Shown: one piece after another, positions 39,726 to 52,021 of the stretch
How positions within the stretch are numbered: position 1 is the first letter of the stretch
Layout: every line of letters starts with the position of its first letter
DNA from: Flectonema sp. DT1601
Taxonomy: Eukaryota; Euglenozoa; Diplonemea; Diplonemida; Diplonemidae
NCBI GenBank assembly: GCA_964019425.1
Contig: OZ025858.1
Location: forward strand, 124,001 to 188,000
Length of the DNA: 64,000 nt
Reading direction: 5' to 3'
Notes under the pieces: generated by a model
The model's database searches: none
Told to the model about the DNA's origin: nothing
Seen by the model: only the letters and a program-made list of their open reading frames with translations
Program-made: the position numbers and the translations under genes

Positions 39726-40702
39726 AACCCCCGAACATTGCGTCTGTTATCGTTTTTATTGTTTGGTGGTAGTGTTAAAGTTTGCGTTCTCGGAGTAATA
39801 TATGTTTATTATTGTTGTTATTAATTTATTATATTTGCTTCACTTACCTCAGTTTGTTTTTCATAACTAACTAACTTTTACTTTTAATTATTAATCTCTA
39901 CTTTCTTATTCTCACTTTTCTGTTCTAAAATTAATGATACTAACTTTATGGGGCTTTAAATGGTAAAAGAAATAACCATGTTGACGTGATCCCTTGGCTG
40001 AGAAGGGCAAACGCGATGAGTAGGACAGGCCTGACTGATTTTTTAATTTTAGCCCGAAACCAACCATTATTTGTTTGTTGTCCTACGAACTTTTGCATTC
40101 GATTGAATTTTCCCGCCCTCTCCCCTTTTGACTGATAACCATTAGTACTAACTTTATGGGGCTTTTTGAAGTGAATCGCTCTTAATAAATATCCTCTCCT
40201 CCAAAGTGTTTCTCACTTGACTTCACACAGACTGCCATTTTTCTGATAAATATAGCTATCCTGTTATAATATGGCACGTAAACCACTTAATAGTTATCAT
40301 TCAGATAGCTGGGATGGGTGTACAATACATATATTTATATCATTATACTTATGATCAAACAGTGGATCCCATCTTTTTGACAAGAAAATATGAGAATTTC
40401 TGAAAGTTTTACCCCCAAGCCATGGCCTCTGTTATTGTTTTTTTGGTGTTTTAGTGTGAGAGTTTTGCGTTGTCGGAGTAACTCATTTTTTATTATTTAT
40501 TATTGTTATTATTAATTTATACATTTGCTTCACTTACTTCAGTTGTTTTGTATACGGCTTTGTGTAAGTGAATTGCCCCTTTTAATAAATGTTCTCTCCT
40601 CTTCCCGAGTGTTTCTCACTTGACTTCACACAGACTGCCATTTTTTGTTGGAATGTTTTCATAAATATAACTATCTTGTTATAATATGGCACGTAAACCA
40701 CT
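39726..40702. repeat. diverged duplicated non-coding blocks
   Basis: Block A occurs at about 39726-39862 and 40408-40552; block B at about 40171-40289 and 40567-40702. Both B copies contain TTCTCACTTGACTTCACACA and end ATAATATGGCACGTAAACCA. An additional ACTTTATGGGGCTTT occurs at 39943 and 40152. The order A-B-A-B indicates a duplicated segment that then diverged by substitutions and indels. Confidence 0.75.
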
Positions 40703-40784
40703 TGGTGGTTGACTACAAATATATTTGGGGTTGAGATTGCGTGTGCCGCCGTTATTTCCCCGTCTCTCTATGCAAAAAAATATA

Positions 40785-41952
40785 TCAGTCATTCCTTTTT
40801 TTTGCGACCAAATTCTGGACACTGAAAAAAGTTTTCAGAAAAAGATGGTAAAAATTTCGATCGAAGCGGCATTTTAATGCGCTGCATCGTTGGGTTCATT
40901 TCCGTCCGAAATCGGGATGTTGGCATCACATACTTGTCACCCGAATTGAGAAACGAGACGTTGTCTAAATCAGCTCAGCCGTGGACAAGTACCAAAACTA
41001 AAAATTAATCGAAGTCTAATTTTACACTGCTGGCCCAGCGGGATCCAGAGAAAAAATAATCGAGCAAAAATATATTAAAGAGTACTAAGCATGTGCCGGT
41101 GAGCCAGATTGTTACTACCAGTTTTTTTGGACCTACTTTGATACTTAATGAAAACACTTGTACAACACTTTCTTTATATGAAGTCACAACTTATGATGAA
41201 TTATGAGCTATCTGAGCCACATGAAGTGATATCATCATCATCATCATCATCATAGCTAGTGATGATGGAAGAGTTCTCATACTCGGAAGAAGTGCTGTCT
41301 GACTCCTCAGTACTCCTCGGAGGTACTACTTGGCGGTGAGATTTGACTATTTTATATCCAACAGATCCCTGTATTGTATGGTTCTGATGCCTCGGACATC
41401 CACCATTCGATATCCTGAGTGAGCTCTGGTTTCCTGATTTACACGAGGGTGTAGTTGGTGATGGTGACACGTGACTCAGAAGTAACATTCTCAGCACGTC
41501 GAACCAATGTTTTGACAACTACTTCAGGGAAGCTTCCAACAAGTGGGCCATTATCACCACCACAGATGCAACATTTTCCTTACATAATTGCTACTAGGGT
41601 TGATTAGTTAGTAAAAAGGTGCATATCTCTTGAGTGCGGGAGAAGGAAAAAAAAATAGTAAAAAGAAAAAATTAGGGGTGTTTTTTACTCAGATTTTCTC
41701 GATCTTTCCATTCCAGGTCTGGGATTAATATTTATCATTGAGTAGTACCAAGGAAATCTTGCAAAGAGACGTTTATCTCTTTTTAGCAGCACTTACCATG
41801 TTTAAAAGTATATCCCTATGCCTAATTTTACAGATCGCACCACCCTCCCCGATTCCAAAAAATAAAAAATCGAGCAAAGTAACATATCGTGTAACCTTGC
41901 TCAGGCGGTGAGAAAATGGTGTTTTTTAGTCGCAAAAAAAAGGAATGACTGA
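40785..41952. mobile_element. TIR DNA transposon, copy 2 (1,168 bp)
   Basis: Same terminal inverted repeats as the element at 18278-19056 (TCAGTCATTCC-T8-GCGA at the left, reverse complement at the right) and the same TATA flanks. Left (~370 bp) and right (~405 bp) parts match copy 1. A central block of about 390 bp is unique to this copy. On the minus strand it holds a 105-codon frame (41201-41518) ending in a run of seven Asp and DITSCGSDSS; acidic C-terminal tails occur in pogo/Tigger-type transposases, so it may be the end of a transposase gene. No full transposase is present. Ends 138 nt before exon 1 of the next gene. Confidence 0.85.
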
Positions 41953-42089
41953 TATATATTTTCCCTTTTATGTTTTCTTTTGTTTAATCGTCTGTGAGAG
42001 TCTCACGGTTGCTGGTAGCGATATAACTGTTACCCTGTTGAGCTTTTCCTGGCTTTTGGCTTCCTAGGCTTCGTAAATAAATAAAAAAA

Positions 42090-45000
42090 ATGAATAAAAC
42101 AGCTACGAATATTTCTTTTCCGGTCGAGTACTGGATATTAATTGTGTATAAATACCTAAAGTTGTTACTGTTTTTACATTGTAAAAAAATTCATCCCCTC
42201 CTGTAGTGTATTTGTTCTCATCTAAAATATCATTTTATCAATTTTTTTTGTAATCCTCATTTCGATAAAATAGCAAAAAAAAAAAAAACAAAAAAAAAAA
42301 AAATAAATGAATAATCATTAAATAATGGTGATATAGTACAACGCCTTCAATATTAATTTGGGTGTTATTGTTGCTGCAGATTTGCAGCACCTTAGCAAGT
42401 TCAGTATGGTGGGAATACTGGGAGAGTAATGAAGCGTGTACTAATGGAGAGGATATCTACCACAGAGAATGGGCTGTGGGTGGGACTTGTTTAAAGAGTG
42501 AGGACTTGAAAGAATTCGATCCCCTTAAGCTAATGACAAATGGATCTGATATTACTCTAAACTGTATTGATGATGATTCGAATAACAGGGTCGCTATCGA
42601 CGATGATATTTTAATTAACATCTTTGTATCTCATGATGGAAGTTGTTCTGGTCTTCCAATCAGCACTGTCCATTACAACACATCTGAGCGATGTGGTACC
42701 AAACAACTATCACCAATTGCCTTGCATTGTACTAAGTGTGAATGGGTTTTTTTTGAAGCTTCGGCAGCTCCATATTTCCTACAGGCGTTTGGGGTGTTGG
42801 CATTTTTATTCTTTTGCGTCATTTTCAATATCTGTTGCCAACGGAGGATCGATAGATGGTCGAAGGTACTGCCTCCAAAATTACTTCCTTGTTGTTTTGG
42901 GGCTTCCCAACCGACTAGTGACTTCTTGTTGGTGGAATTGATGCCCAACTTTGAAGACTCATCGTCACCTCAAACTGTACAAAGTTTTATGTTACCGAGA
43001 TCAATAACAGATACTGATACACTTCTTGCTGATCCAGCAAATAAGAAATGTGGAATTCTAAATCTCTCTATGCGCCAGAATCAAATCCACACCCCAACAA
43101 CAGTCCAAACTGATGTTTGTTTTGGTCCAAGACTAACAGAGGGTTCGGTTAAGGACAAACGTCGACGAGAATCGCCCTTCAAACCTCCGAAAGGAATGAA
43201 TCGAACTCGGACTATTCCAGAGCTTAGAAGACCACGTCATCTGTTCTCTGTTAAGAATAGCGATAAGAGTCAACACCCAGACCTTCCAGAAGATTTCTTA
43301 GAATTATTAAACAGCCCAGACACTCCAGACAAGGGATTGCCTCAGGCTGGTTCAACATTTGGAAGTACAATGCGTATAAAGAATCGAAGGAAGAAATCAT
43401 TGTCACCAATCGATGACAATGAAGTTGCAGGACTCAGAGAGTTTGCTCGTAGACACAGTAGTATTTCAGTTGTTAGCCTTAGGGATTTAAGAAGTAGCGA
43501 GTCACCGCAATCAAAGAAAGATAATCGTCGAGGTAGGGAAGCGATGTTGTCATCTCCGAAGTCTCTGCCATCAGACAGCTCAGAATTAGTTGAGTTTTGT
43601 ACCTCTGCTGTTCCGACATCAACGAAAAAGAAAAAAAATCGACGTCAAAAATCAATTTCACCTGTTGATGATCACATGGGTACCTTCCCAATGTCAGGCA
43701 GTCGGAGAACACTAACCAGAAGTGCATCTGATATGGTAGAGTTAAAGGAAATGCGCAACAGTGAACCATCTCCAAGTCACAGAAGAGATCGTCGCAGAAG
43801 TGGTAAAGACGCTCTGGCATCTCCAAAGTCTCAAAGATCTAACAGTTCAGAAGTAGTTGAAATGTATCAATTCCATACATCAGTGGAACCTTTAAATAGT
43901 AATCAAGAGGACTTCAATAAGTTTTCTGTACAATCACAACCTCCTTCAGAACAATCAACAGAAGTAATAGAGATCTACCAACAACACAATGCATCTCCAC
44001 TAAGTGGATGTTCTACCTGTGGATGTGAATTAGATCCTCACGACTGTAATGAATGGATCTCAATGGGTGCTACTGGTGACCTAGGAAGTTATGGTGTTGT
44101 TCGTGCATCAGATTATGAAGACAGTAATCAACAAACTATTAAAGTTACATTTTTAAAACCAGATACCTGGCTTCCCACAGACTCTTTAGAAGGTAACGGA
44201 ATTTGGGGAAAACTCAGCGAACGATTTGGTAGTATTGTCCTGGATCAAACAACAACAGAATATCAAATGGAACTAAACGCCAATGTCACAGTTCAACTTC
44301 CAAAACAAGATTTAAAATGGTTAAGCAGTAACGGATGTAAATACGTTCGTCTTCGTGATGATGCCAAAGCGGTAGTCCCACCAGATGAGTGGCATAATTG
44401 GTATGGTGATTTCCTTTTATGCATTGGACAGGTTAGTAAAACAACTAGAGTAGAGAGTAATGATTCTTGTTATATCTGTGTCACTTTCTATAATAGTGCC
44501 GCAATCACTCTACCTCAAGAAGCATTTGAACCAGCGACAGAAGAAGAACATACTTCAGAATGTTTAATTATTCCACAGCTTCTTGAAAAGCGTATTATGA
44601 TGGCGGTGTTTGTTGCATCTACGCCTCCGTTGTTATCAGCGAAGGCTTTGTTTCTTGTTTCCGTTTTTATTCACGCGATTATTATCACTTCTCAAGATGG
44701 TCATCAAGGAAGAGCAGCGAACCATTCATTATGGGAAGCTTATGAAGAAGTTTATTTTAAATTATTTAATTCCGGTTACCCAACTCTAATGGCCGATTGT
44801 ACTACGTTGGGACTTTATTTTGTAGTTAATTTTAAACCAACTTTTAAAGGGTTTATTAGAGGAGTGGGAGTCCCATCTTTTATTGTTCTTGTTATAACTA
44901 GTGTGCTGTCGTTGCCGGGGATATTGACGCATGCGTTGCCAATGGCGTTCTTCTATGGATGGATTTGGTTTCCGTTAATCGCTGGAGTGTATTTTCTTAG

Positions 45001-45298
45001 TAAGGCTGTGATATCAATACGACCATCTCCTCCAGTCATGAATCCGGAAGAAGCGTTTTCCCTTTCAAAAATTTGGAAAAATCATCGGTCCTATGTCGTT
45101 AAAGCTTGCATCTACTTCCTCGTATTTCGATTTTGCATCGAAATTGTAGGGGTCGTATTCTTACAAACTAATTTTAATTATGGAGTGTTGATATACGATG
45201 GAGGTGCGTATCTGAAAGTTATTCAAACAGAGTTCGAAAATAGAGAGTTTTTGTGTGTTTGGGAAAAGGGAGTGCAAGCTGCATCATTTTTAATTTAA
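42090..45298 (+). CDS. large multi-span membrane protein, about 990 aa (2 exons)
   Basis: The long open frame (from about 42362) lacks an upstream ATG. A first exon 42090-42143 encoding MNKTATNISFPVEYWILI, 22 nt after a CTTCCTAG acceptor, joins in phase 0 over a 236-nt GT-AG intron to 42380. This creates a hydrophobic signal or anchor (WILIICSTLASSVWW). An ectodomain of ~125 residues with about eight Cys follows, then a membrane span near 150-172. A cytosolic region of ~570 residues rich in Ser, Pro, Arg and Lys has repeated (R)RxKSxSPxDD-type motifs that look like phosphorylation sites. The last ~220 residues contain about five further spans. Possibly a surface receptor or channel-like protein; no family recognised. 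Confidence 0.6.
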
Positions 45299-46754
45299 GA
45301 TCTGTTTTTTTTTTTTTTTTTGTTTTTTCTTTTCCTCACCTCTTTTTATAGAGCGATCCTAGCATCGTCCCACCGAGAAAAATGCCTACATGTGCGCCCT
45401 TGAACCTTTGATGTATTTTTCATCCTTTTTTTTCGTTGCCTCCATTTTTCTTCAGGATGCGCACCTGTAAGGTCATTATCTTGATGAACGAGACCAGTTT
45501 TTTATTTTATTATTATTTATTGATGTTGTTGTTGTTGTTGTTGTTGTTGTTTTGTTTTTTATTTTTTTGTTATGTGTTTCAGTACTATTTCTTTTTCTTT
45601 TTTTGTGATTTTCTTTTCCTCTCTTCCTTATTTCTTATATATTATTGGGTTGCCTGGATTGCTGGTGCTCTTCTTTTAATCATTCTTTTGAACTAATAAT
45701 GTCAGAGAATAAATTTTTTTCTATTTGTCAGATTGAGAATCGATGTTTCCAGTAGTCATGTTGTCTATCCTTGTTCGTTAGTGTTTTCTCTCTTGACATT
45801 AGATAACGTGACTGGCTCACTTCCCGAATTGTTTTCTTTTTTTTTTTTTTTTTTTTGCACCTAACAACTCTTCGTCCTGTCAGGTAGAATATATCTTTTC
45901 ACGCAAAAATAAATAAAACCAATATAAGATAGGTAGTGTGGCTGGAAAACATAATTAAGAGGCTTCTTCCCTTGAGTGAAACTGAACCAAGGGAGTGAAA
46001 GCATTCATACAATCAGAAATTACAAGGTGGTCTTTTTCCTTTCTTTCTTCCCTTCTAATTACGAAACAAACAAAACGAAAACGTTCACAGATTGATAACA
46101 GTAAACTGTCGAGTCTTTTTTTTTAAAAAAATCCTTTCCTTTTTTTGTAGTCTCTATTATTCCTTTTTTTTTTTTTTTTGGCTTAATGTTGTTGTGTCGT
46201 GTTTTTATGTCAGTTTTATAGTTGCGCAGGTTGGTTGGTTTCTGCTTAGTGTAAAATAGAGTAAAACAGAGCTGCATTTTTGCAGAGTCTTTTTTTTAAA
46301 ATTATTTCCCTTTCCCTTTTTTTTTCTTTTTTTTTTCCAATCCATTCAAGACGTGGTGTGAAACAATATAAAAACAGTAACCACATTAGCTTGATTATTT
46401 GTTTTCTTCCTGAGTGTTGGCAGTTATCTCTGAGTGTAATTTTATTGTGTTTTTTTGTGGATACCAGTTCTCGGATTCAAACGGCTGCTGAATAAGGTGA
46501 GACATCTTCTTTATTGTTCAACCATTCTATATAACGGTTGCTCTCTGACTCGATGCTATCTTGAATCAGTCATACAAGCCTTCTGCCTTGACAGTGTCAG
46601 AGTTGTGTAGATGTTGCTGTTCTGGAAGAACTGTCCGTGTGCCCATGTATCTTTACTGCTGTGAATGAAATCACACTCTGTTGTTAGCACTATTACTTTC
46701 GTCAGCTTGTAGTGTTGCTGTGTAAAAAAGAAATTCTTTGAAAAAAATAGCAAC

Positions 46755-46865
46755 ATGAAAAACCACAACGAATTCAGACAAAATCCAACCATGTTCTGGC
46801 TGTCACATAAAAGAACCCTTCGCTCTGATTATGTGAGTCAAGCAAGCGAATCACACAGCCTGTAG
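46755..46865 (+). CDS. very short ORF (36 aa), doubtful
   Basis: MKNHNEFRQNPTMFWLSHKR and 16 more residues, with an AG 4 nt before the ATG. A GTGAGT donor-like site lies inside after RSDY, so it may be a first exon. Kept only because its composition differs from the surrounding AT-rich DNA. Confidence 0.2.
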   Translation: MKNHNEFRQNPTMFWLSHKRTLRSDYVSQASESHSL

Positions 46866-48018
46866 ATGTTACTAACCTTATTACGAGTTACCCAATACTT
46901 GTGTGCCGCCGCCACTGTTCTTGTTTTCCTTTTTGAGCGAACGTTTTTACTTTTTTTTTAACAAGTTGTAAACCTGTTAGAGTCTTTTTTTTTTTTTCTT
47001 CACCTACTTGAGCATCAACTTACAATAATCAAGACAAGGGTGAAAAAAAAAACTGACTCATGGCACAACTACTACGTCAGCCAAAAGCTTTTTCCAGCAA
47101 TCTTAATAATATCAGTTACTGTGGCCTCGTAGCTTCCGATGCTTATTGTTTGCTGTGTCAGTGGTCATAATACGAAGTGTAATGACTTATTTATCTATCT
47201 AATGTTTAATTCTGTTAGGGATCTCTTTTCCTCTTGCGCTGAATGAGAATACTACATCACATATGAGGCCTTGCAAGTAGTTTGGGGTTCGCGCAAGAGA
47301 AAAGAAGAAAAACAATCAAAAAAAAAAAAAGAAAAAAAAAAAAACTATTTCATTCAGGTTACGGCTTCTAAATTATTTTTATTTTTTAGAAGTAAGTTGC
47401 CGTGTCCAGAGAAACTACTGGGCATTCCTCTTGGCGTTTAACTTTTTCTAACTAATGTGTGAGCTCTGCTTATGAGGGAGTTTGATATAACAAACAATAA
47501 ATCGATTTCTGTTTCTTATTGACCCTATTCTGCTACTATTCCTGAAAGGTATGTTGTACGCCTTGTTATCAAAAGATACAGTGATATATTGGTTTTTTTT
47601 TTCTTTTTTCCCCTACCTTTTTTTTTGAGTTTTTTTTCACTCCAACCCCGTGTTCTAAAAAATAAATTGCAACTTTTTTGTAATTGCTTTAGATTTAGGT
47701 TGTTATTTACGTGTCAATGTAGTCTCACTGAGTTCGAATTTTCATTTTTTTTATTTTTTTTTTTATTGTTGTTTATTAAGAAGTGTAGGACTATCAATTT
47801 TCCAACAGATCATTTTATTTATTTATTTCTTTTCCTTTTCATTCGTTTTAGCCAGTTCTCTTTGCGCAAAGCTTCTTATTTAATATTATTATGCTATTTT
47901 TTTTATTTTTATTTTTTTTCTTTTTCTTACTTAAATGGCATGATATATATAAGTATTCACGAAAAGGGTTCTTTTTTTTTTAATTTTTTTAAAAAACAAA
48001 TAAAAAAAAAAAAAAAAA

Positions 48019-48087
48019 ATGAAGAATGACGAATACCGATTGAAAACGCGTCGTCAAGGACTTGTACCGACACGAACTCCCTCGTAG
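48019..48087 (+). CDS. very short ORF (22 aa), doubtful
   Basis: MKNDEYRLKTRRQGLVPTRT plus PS and a stop, directly after a poly-A run. It is GC-richer than its surroundings and may be an exon or a gene remnant. No homologue known. Confidence 0.15.
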   Translation: MKNDEYRLKTRRQGLVPTRTPS

Positions 48088-48967
48088 TACTCTTGGGATA
48101 CGCATTTTTTCGTTTAACTGTCGGTGTTCGTTATCAAACCGTTTTAACAAAAAAAAAAAAAAAAAAACAGAATGCCTTTAAGTATTTTTTTTTTTTTTTT
48201 TTTTCCTTTTTTCTGCAACTCATAACTGTTTTTTTTTTCCCTTTCTTTATTTCTTTTATATTGTGTGGGGGGGGGGGATTTTTTGTTTCTTCCCCAGCCT
48301 ATTTTACCTTTAAAAAAGGAATAAGTTCTTTAAGAATTTAATTTTTTTTTTTTTTTTTTTCAGAAAAAAAAAAAAAAAAAAAAAAAAAACTTTGAAAAGA
48401 AAAGAAAAGAAAAAAAAAAAATAATTTTATCACTAATAAAAAATAAAAAAAATGAGGCGAAAAAGTCCTGGGAGAGTTTTTTTATTCCTTTTTTTTTCGA
48501 AATACTCTCCCATTAATAAAATAAAAGATGTAGTACGTGATTAGCAGAATTTTTGTTTTCTTAGTTGAAAAATGACTGCCTTAACATCTCTTTGAAACAT
48601 GCATCCTGTAGGGGAAGTGGTTGCACGTTGTCATCTTGCAGATATATAATTTTTTTTTTTTTTTTTTTTCCCTCCATTTTTTTCCTGCTGCAAAAAAAAA
48701 AAAAAACGATTCTTTTAATAGCTGTTGTGTTGGTAGAGCGGTTGTTTCCTTTTTTGTCCTTTTTATTTTCCGCTTTCAAAGCGGAATGCCAATTATGGAA
48801 ACCGTTCAAAATTAGTTGAGAAGTTTAGGTAATCTAATTACCTACTTATTGTTATCCTCTTCTTTAAATTACAGGCAATTAGTCAGTGGTGATGATCTGT
48901 TGTGTGCTGAGAGTAGTTAACATAATTTGATATTTCTCTATTCTCTTATCAGGTTAGCAACCAAGTG

Positions 48968-51900
48968 ATGGATGAAGCACGTGCTGCTCATCAACGTCTT
49001 CTCGATGAATTGAGAAATTCAGAAGAGGATAAGAAAAGCATTTCAGGTAATGCAGCAGCAGGTGTAGTTAAAACACTGAATTGGGATGAGCAAGTTGGAG
49101 AGTGGGCAGCAACAGTACGAAGTGTACCTGTGTCATCATCACCATCACTGAGTTCTATGAGTGTATCGTCAGTCAGGAGTCCACAGAAATATGATAAAAT
49201 ACATCCGACTCCCTCGTATTCTAATAAACAAGTTCTGACTACATCATCACCTTCTGAGACTGAATCCCGATATCTGAGTGCTTTGAGAGTCTTAGAAACT
49301 CTTTCTCGAAGTACTCCCGGGGCGGTTATTTCTCCAGAGTTCGATCCTCCTCCTCGAGATGTTTCTTCTCATCAAACTATTGATTCAGATGCCTTACCAC
49401 TTATAAACCCTGTTGGTAGGATAACATTGACATCTCCATCATCCCGCCCAGCTGATCCATCGACAAAGGAACCAATTCAAGTTATAAGAAAGTATGATTA
49501 CGTGTCACTAATGCAAAGGGAGATCAGTTCACAATTTGGTGATCGGTCTGAACAAGTCATCAAAAACAACATTAAGGAAGCAAGACCAATTGCAGCAGGT
49601 AGTTTACATAACAACATCATCACTGACAAGGATCAACTTAGTGATAGCAGTCGAAAGAAGAAAATAAAATCGAAGTGTCGCTACGTTGAGGGCAGTCCTC
49701 AATATTCCAGTGCATCTGACCAGGCGCTTTCCAGTGTTAGTTCGCGAGGTACGGTAGTTGGTGATGAGCTTACTTGTGACTTGACTCGTCGACATGGATA
49801 TCACAACAGTGGTTGCTCTCCATCATCAAAGGGTGAGATTAGTACATCATTCTCTTTTAAAAATGTTTTAAAAAAGAATTCTTCAAAAACATTTACCTCA
49901 TCAATTATCCCTACAACTAATAAGCAAACTTCCAACAACCACGTGAATAAAATCTCAAGAGAGAAGATCAACAACGAAAACGACTTAGATGATTGGGTAG
50001 GTCGAATAAATAATGAAATCGTTATACGTGATCATCATGAAATGAATATTCAAAGCAAGCAAATTACAAACCGTAGCGATACCGACTATTGTGATACTCT
50101 ATTACAAGAAACACCACACACATTAGAAAGTGGTCAACAACAGAATGATGATACTGCTTTCAGTAATGTTTCACATTATAACGAAATTGAAATGCACGAT
50201 AATCGAATTAGAAACACTTCTCAAGAAAGTACTTCATCGGATGAAAGGGAAACTGTACGACAAAAACATTCAAATCGAATCCCCGACTACCAGGATCTTC
50301 TAAACAGAGAAATTGCATCTCAGAATGAACATCGCAGAATGCTTCACGGAAATACTATTAAAACAGAAGTTGCGCAGCTTCATGGAAGTACTTCGTCAGA
50401 GATGAAATTATTTGGAGAACCAGATAAACAATTATTAGATCTGAGAAATACTGTTATGAGGTGTCAAGAAGCTCAACGAGTAGCTACCCCACTCGTGAGT
50501 AAATTAGCATCCAAACAACAAGTCTCTTCTCGTCCAGTTAGTAGTGACTCTCTTTCTGTTGGTAGTTCCCGACCGACAACTTCAGTTTCTGTGGTGGAAA
50601 AACTAAAAAATGCAGTGATCACGAGTAACAAACTAATTCCCCAACTGTCTTCACAATCTGATTGCAATCAAAATAACCACGAACCTGATATATTAATCAT
50701 AAGTGAGTCTCCAACAATCAAATCAGAAACAGTCCTATGGGAAGAGAGAGATGACCAGTACAGGCAAAGAAAAGTTCTTAGAGAGGAAAGGGCACAGAAG
50801 CGATTGGAAAGAAAACAAGCTTTGGAAAAGAAAATGAACATCTGCAGAAGTGAAGCAAAACACGTTGAGGTTTTAGTACCGGAAGTAGCTTTAATTAATT
50901 CCCCATTGAGACCTGAATACATAATCCAATCACCTACTGATGTTGGTAGGGATGAGTGTCATTCTCGTGCACTAATCGTGTCGAGTGAGTTGTTAGAAAT
51001 GGAAAAACTCTCAAATGAGAGTCCACTTGCACTTCAGTTGTTAGCAAAGCAACAAGCGCAGAACGAATCTATTTGGATTCACGAGTTAAATAGTTCTCAA
51101 CAACGTGATGAAATTGTTCATCAACAGAGACTCACTAAACAATCAATTTGGTTATCAGTTAGAGAATCTGTCTGGGAAGAACACGGAATCAGAGAATTCA
51201 ACGAAACAGATGAAATATCTGCGAGAGAAGACCTACTCTCACATCACAATAATTGGATAACAAACAAGAACGGCCTTACAGTTGTTGAAGAAAACCATCG
51301 ACAGCATGCGACAGTTATATCACGAGAATGGTTAAAAGACTCTTCTTATTTACAGCTGAGCAATATACACAACCTCGCAGACGTGAATTGTAAATCATTA
51401 ACACAACAAGAAGACATTGATAGAGAATTATTAATAAACAAACTAACGAATGGTAAGCACCTGGTTGTTGTTCTCGAGCAATTCATTTCTGACTTTCATA
51501 ATATTGAAAAGGATCAATTGGTTAACTTTGCGATAGTTCTTTCTGTTGAAGTTCAGGACAGAATGAAACTAATCGACAGGCTATCCTGGACTGCTAATTG
51601 TGATGAAGTAAACACCCGACTTGATATTGAAAATGATGAGCAACAATCGTTCTTAGAATCGACATTTAACCACCCCCACAGTTTTAGTGTTGTTCGCTGG
51701 ACTCTTCAGCAACTTACTCAGATGCACATAAAAGAAACAAAGATCTTCTTGCAGGCTTCTGACACTTCACATCTCGCCATCGCAACTGAAGAAAACACCG
51801 AACGAGAACTTCTCTACGAACTCTGCAGTCATCACAAATGTGTTATTTTACGAGAGGCTGCAAAGAAGAAAGCTAAAGCAGTGCAAGATGCTATCAATAA

Positions 51901-52021
51901 AGCCTCGTCAATAGAACAAGAAGAACCGCAACAGCAGCAAGAACAACAACAACAAAGTAACTCAAAAATAATGAACAAATCAAAATTACGAAAGAAAATC
52001 TCAATTAAAAAGAGGAAGTGA
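48968..52021 (+). CDS. large hydrophilic hypothetical protein, 1,017 aa
   Basis: Begins MDEARAAHQRLLDELRNSEE, 15 nt after a TTATCAG acceptor. No signal peptide or membrane segment. The first ~550 residues are Ser/Asn-rich and disordered. A strongly charged Arg/Glu helix is near 595-620 (REERAQKRLERKQALEKKM). From ~660 to 960 the protein is predicted largely helical, with recurring aromatic/acidic blocks (SIWLSVRESVWEEHG, NNWITNKNGLTVVEENH). The C-terminus has a poly-Gln run and a Lys-rich tail (KLRKKISIKKRK). I do not recognise it; a cytoskeletal or ciliary scaffold would fit but is not shown. Confidence 0.65.
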   Translation: MDEARAAHQRLLDELRNSEEDKKSISGNAAAGVVKTLNWDEQVGEWAATVRSVPVSSSPSLSSMSVSSVRSPQKYDKIHPTPSYSNKQVLTTSSPSETESRYLSALRVLETLSRSTPGAVISPEFDPPPRDVSSHQTIDSDALPLINPVGRITLTSPSSRPADPSTKEPIQVIRKYDYVSLMQREISSQFGDRSEQVIKNNIKEARPIAAGSLHNNIITDKDQLSDSSRKKKIKSKCRYVEGSPQYSSASDQALSSVSSRGTVVGDELTCDLTRRHGYHNSGCSPSSKGEISTSFSFKNVLKKNSSKTFTSSIIPTTNKQTSNNHVNKISREKINNENDLDDWVGRINNEIVIRDHHEMNIQSKQITNRSDTDYCDTLLQETPHTLESGQQQNDDTAFSNVSHYNEIEMHDNRIRNTSQESTSSDERETVRQKHSNRIPDYQDLLNREIASQNEHRRMLHGNTIKTEVAQLHGSTSSEMKLFGEPDKQLLDLRNTVMRCQEAQRVATPLVSKLASKQQVSSRPVSSDSLSVGSSRPTTSVSVVEKLKNAVITSNKLIPQLSSQSDCNQNNHEPDILIISESPTIKSETVLWEERDDQYRQRKVLREERAQKRLERKQALEKKMNICRSEAKHVEVLVPEVALINSPLRPEYIIQSPTDVGRDECHSRALIVSSELLEMEKLSNESPLALQLLAKQQAQNESIWIHELNSSQQRDEIVHQQRLTKQSIWLSVRESVWEEHGIREFNETDEISAREDLLSHHNNWITNKNGLTVVEENHRQHATVISREWLKDSSYLQLSNIHNLADVNCKSLTQQEDIDRELLINKLTNGKHLVVVLEQFISDFHNIEKDQLVNFAIVLSVEVQDRMKLIDRLSWTANCDEVNTRLDIENDEQQSFLESTFNHPHSFSVVRWTLQQLTQMHIKETKIFLQASDTSHLAIATEENTERELLYELCSHHKCVILREAAKKKAKAVQDAINKASSIEQEEPQQQQEQQQQSNSKIMNKSKLRKKISIKKRK

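Larger units (their letters stand above)
38978..40784. other. intergenic island, mostly duplicated non-coding blocks
   Basis: No intact gene. It contains a possible gene fragment (39250-39384) and paired duplicated blocks (39726-40702). Otherwise AT-rich. Confidence 0.55.
45299..48967. other. 3.7-kb gene desert
   Basis: The longest gap in the window. It contains (TTG)n at 45526-45551, many T and A runs (e.g. 48340-48390 and 48640-48670), and an 11-G run at 48267-48277. Only two very short ORFs with coding-like composition stand out (46755 and 48019). A tRNA D-arm-like GGTAGAGCGG at 48732 lacks the rest of a tRNA. Ends at the acceptor CTTATCAG (48952). Confidence 0.55.

Noticed and set aside
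41201-41518. Independent host gene on the minus strand
   Set aside because: It lies wholly inside the TIR element and would be the only minus-strand gene; treated as transposon sequence.
48725-48800. GGTAGAGCGG resembling a tRNA D-arm
   Set aside because: No T-arm or acceptor stem nearby.
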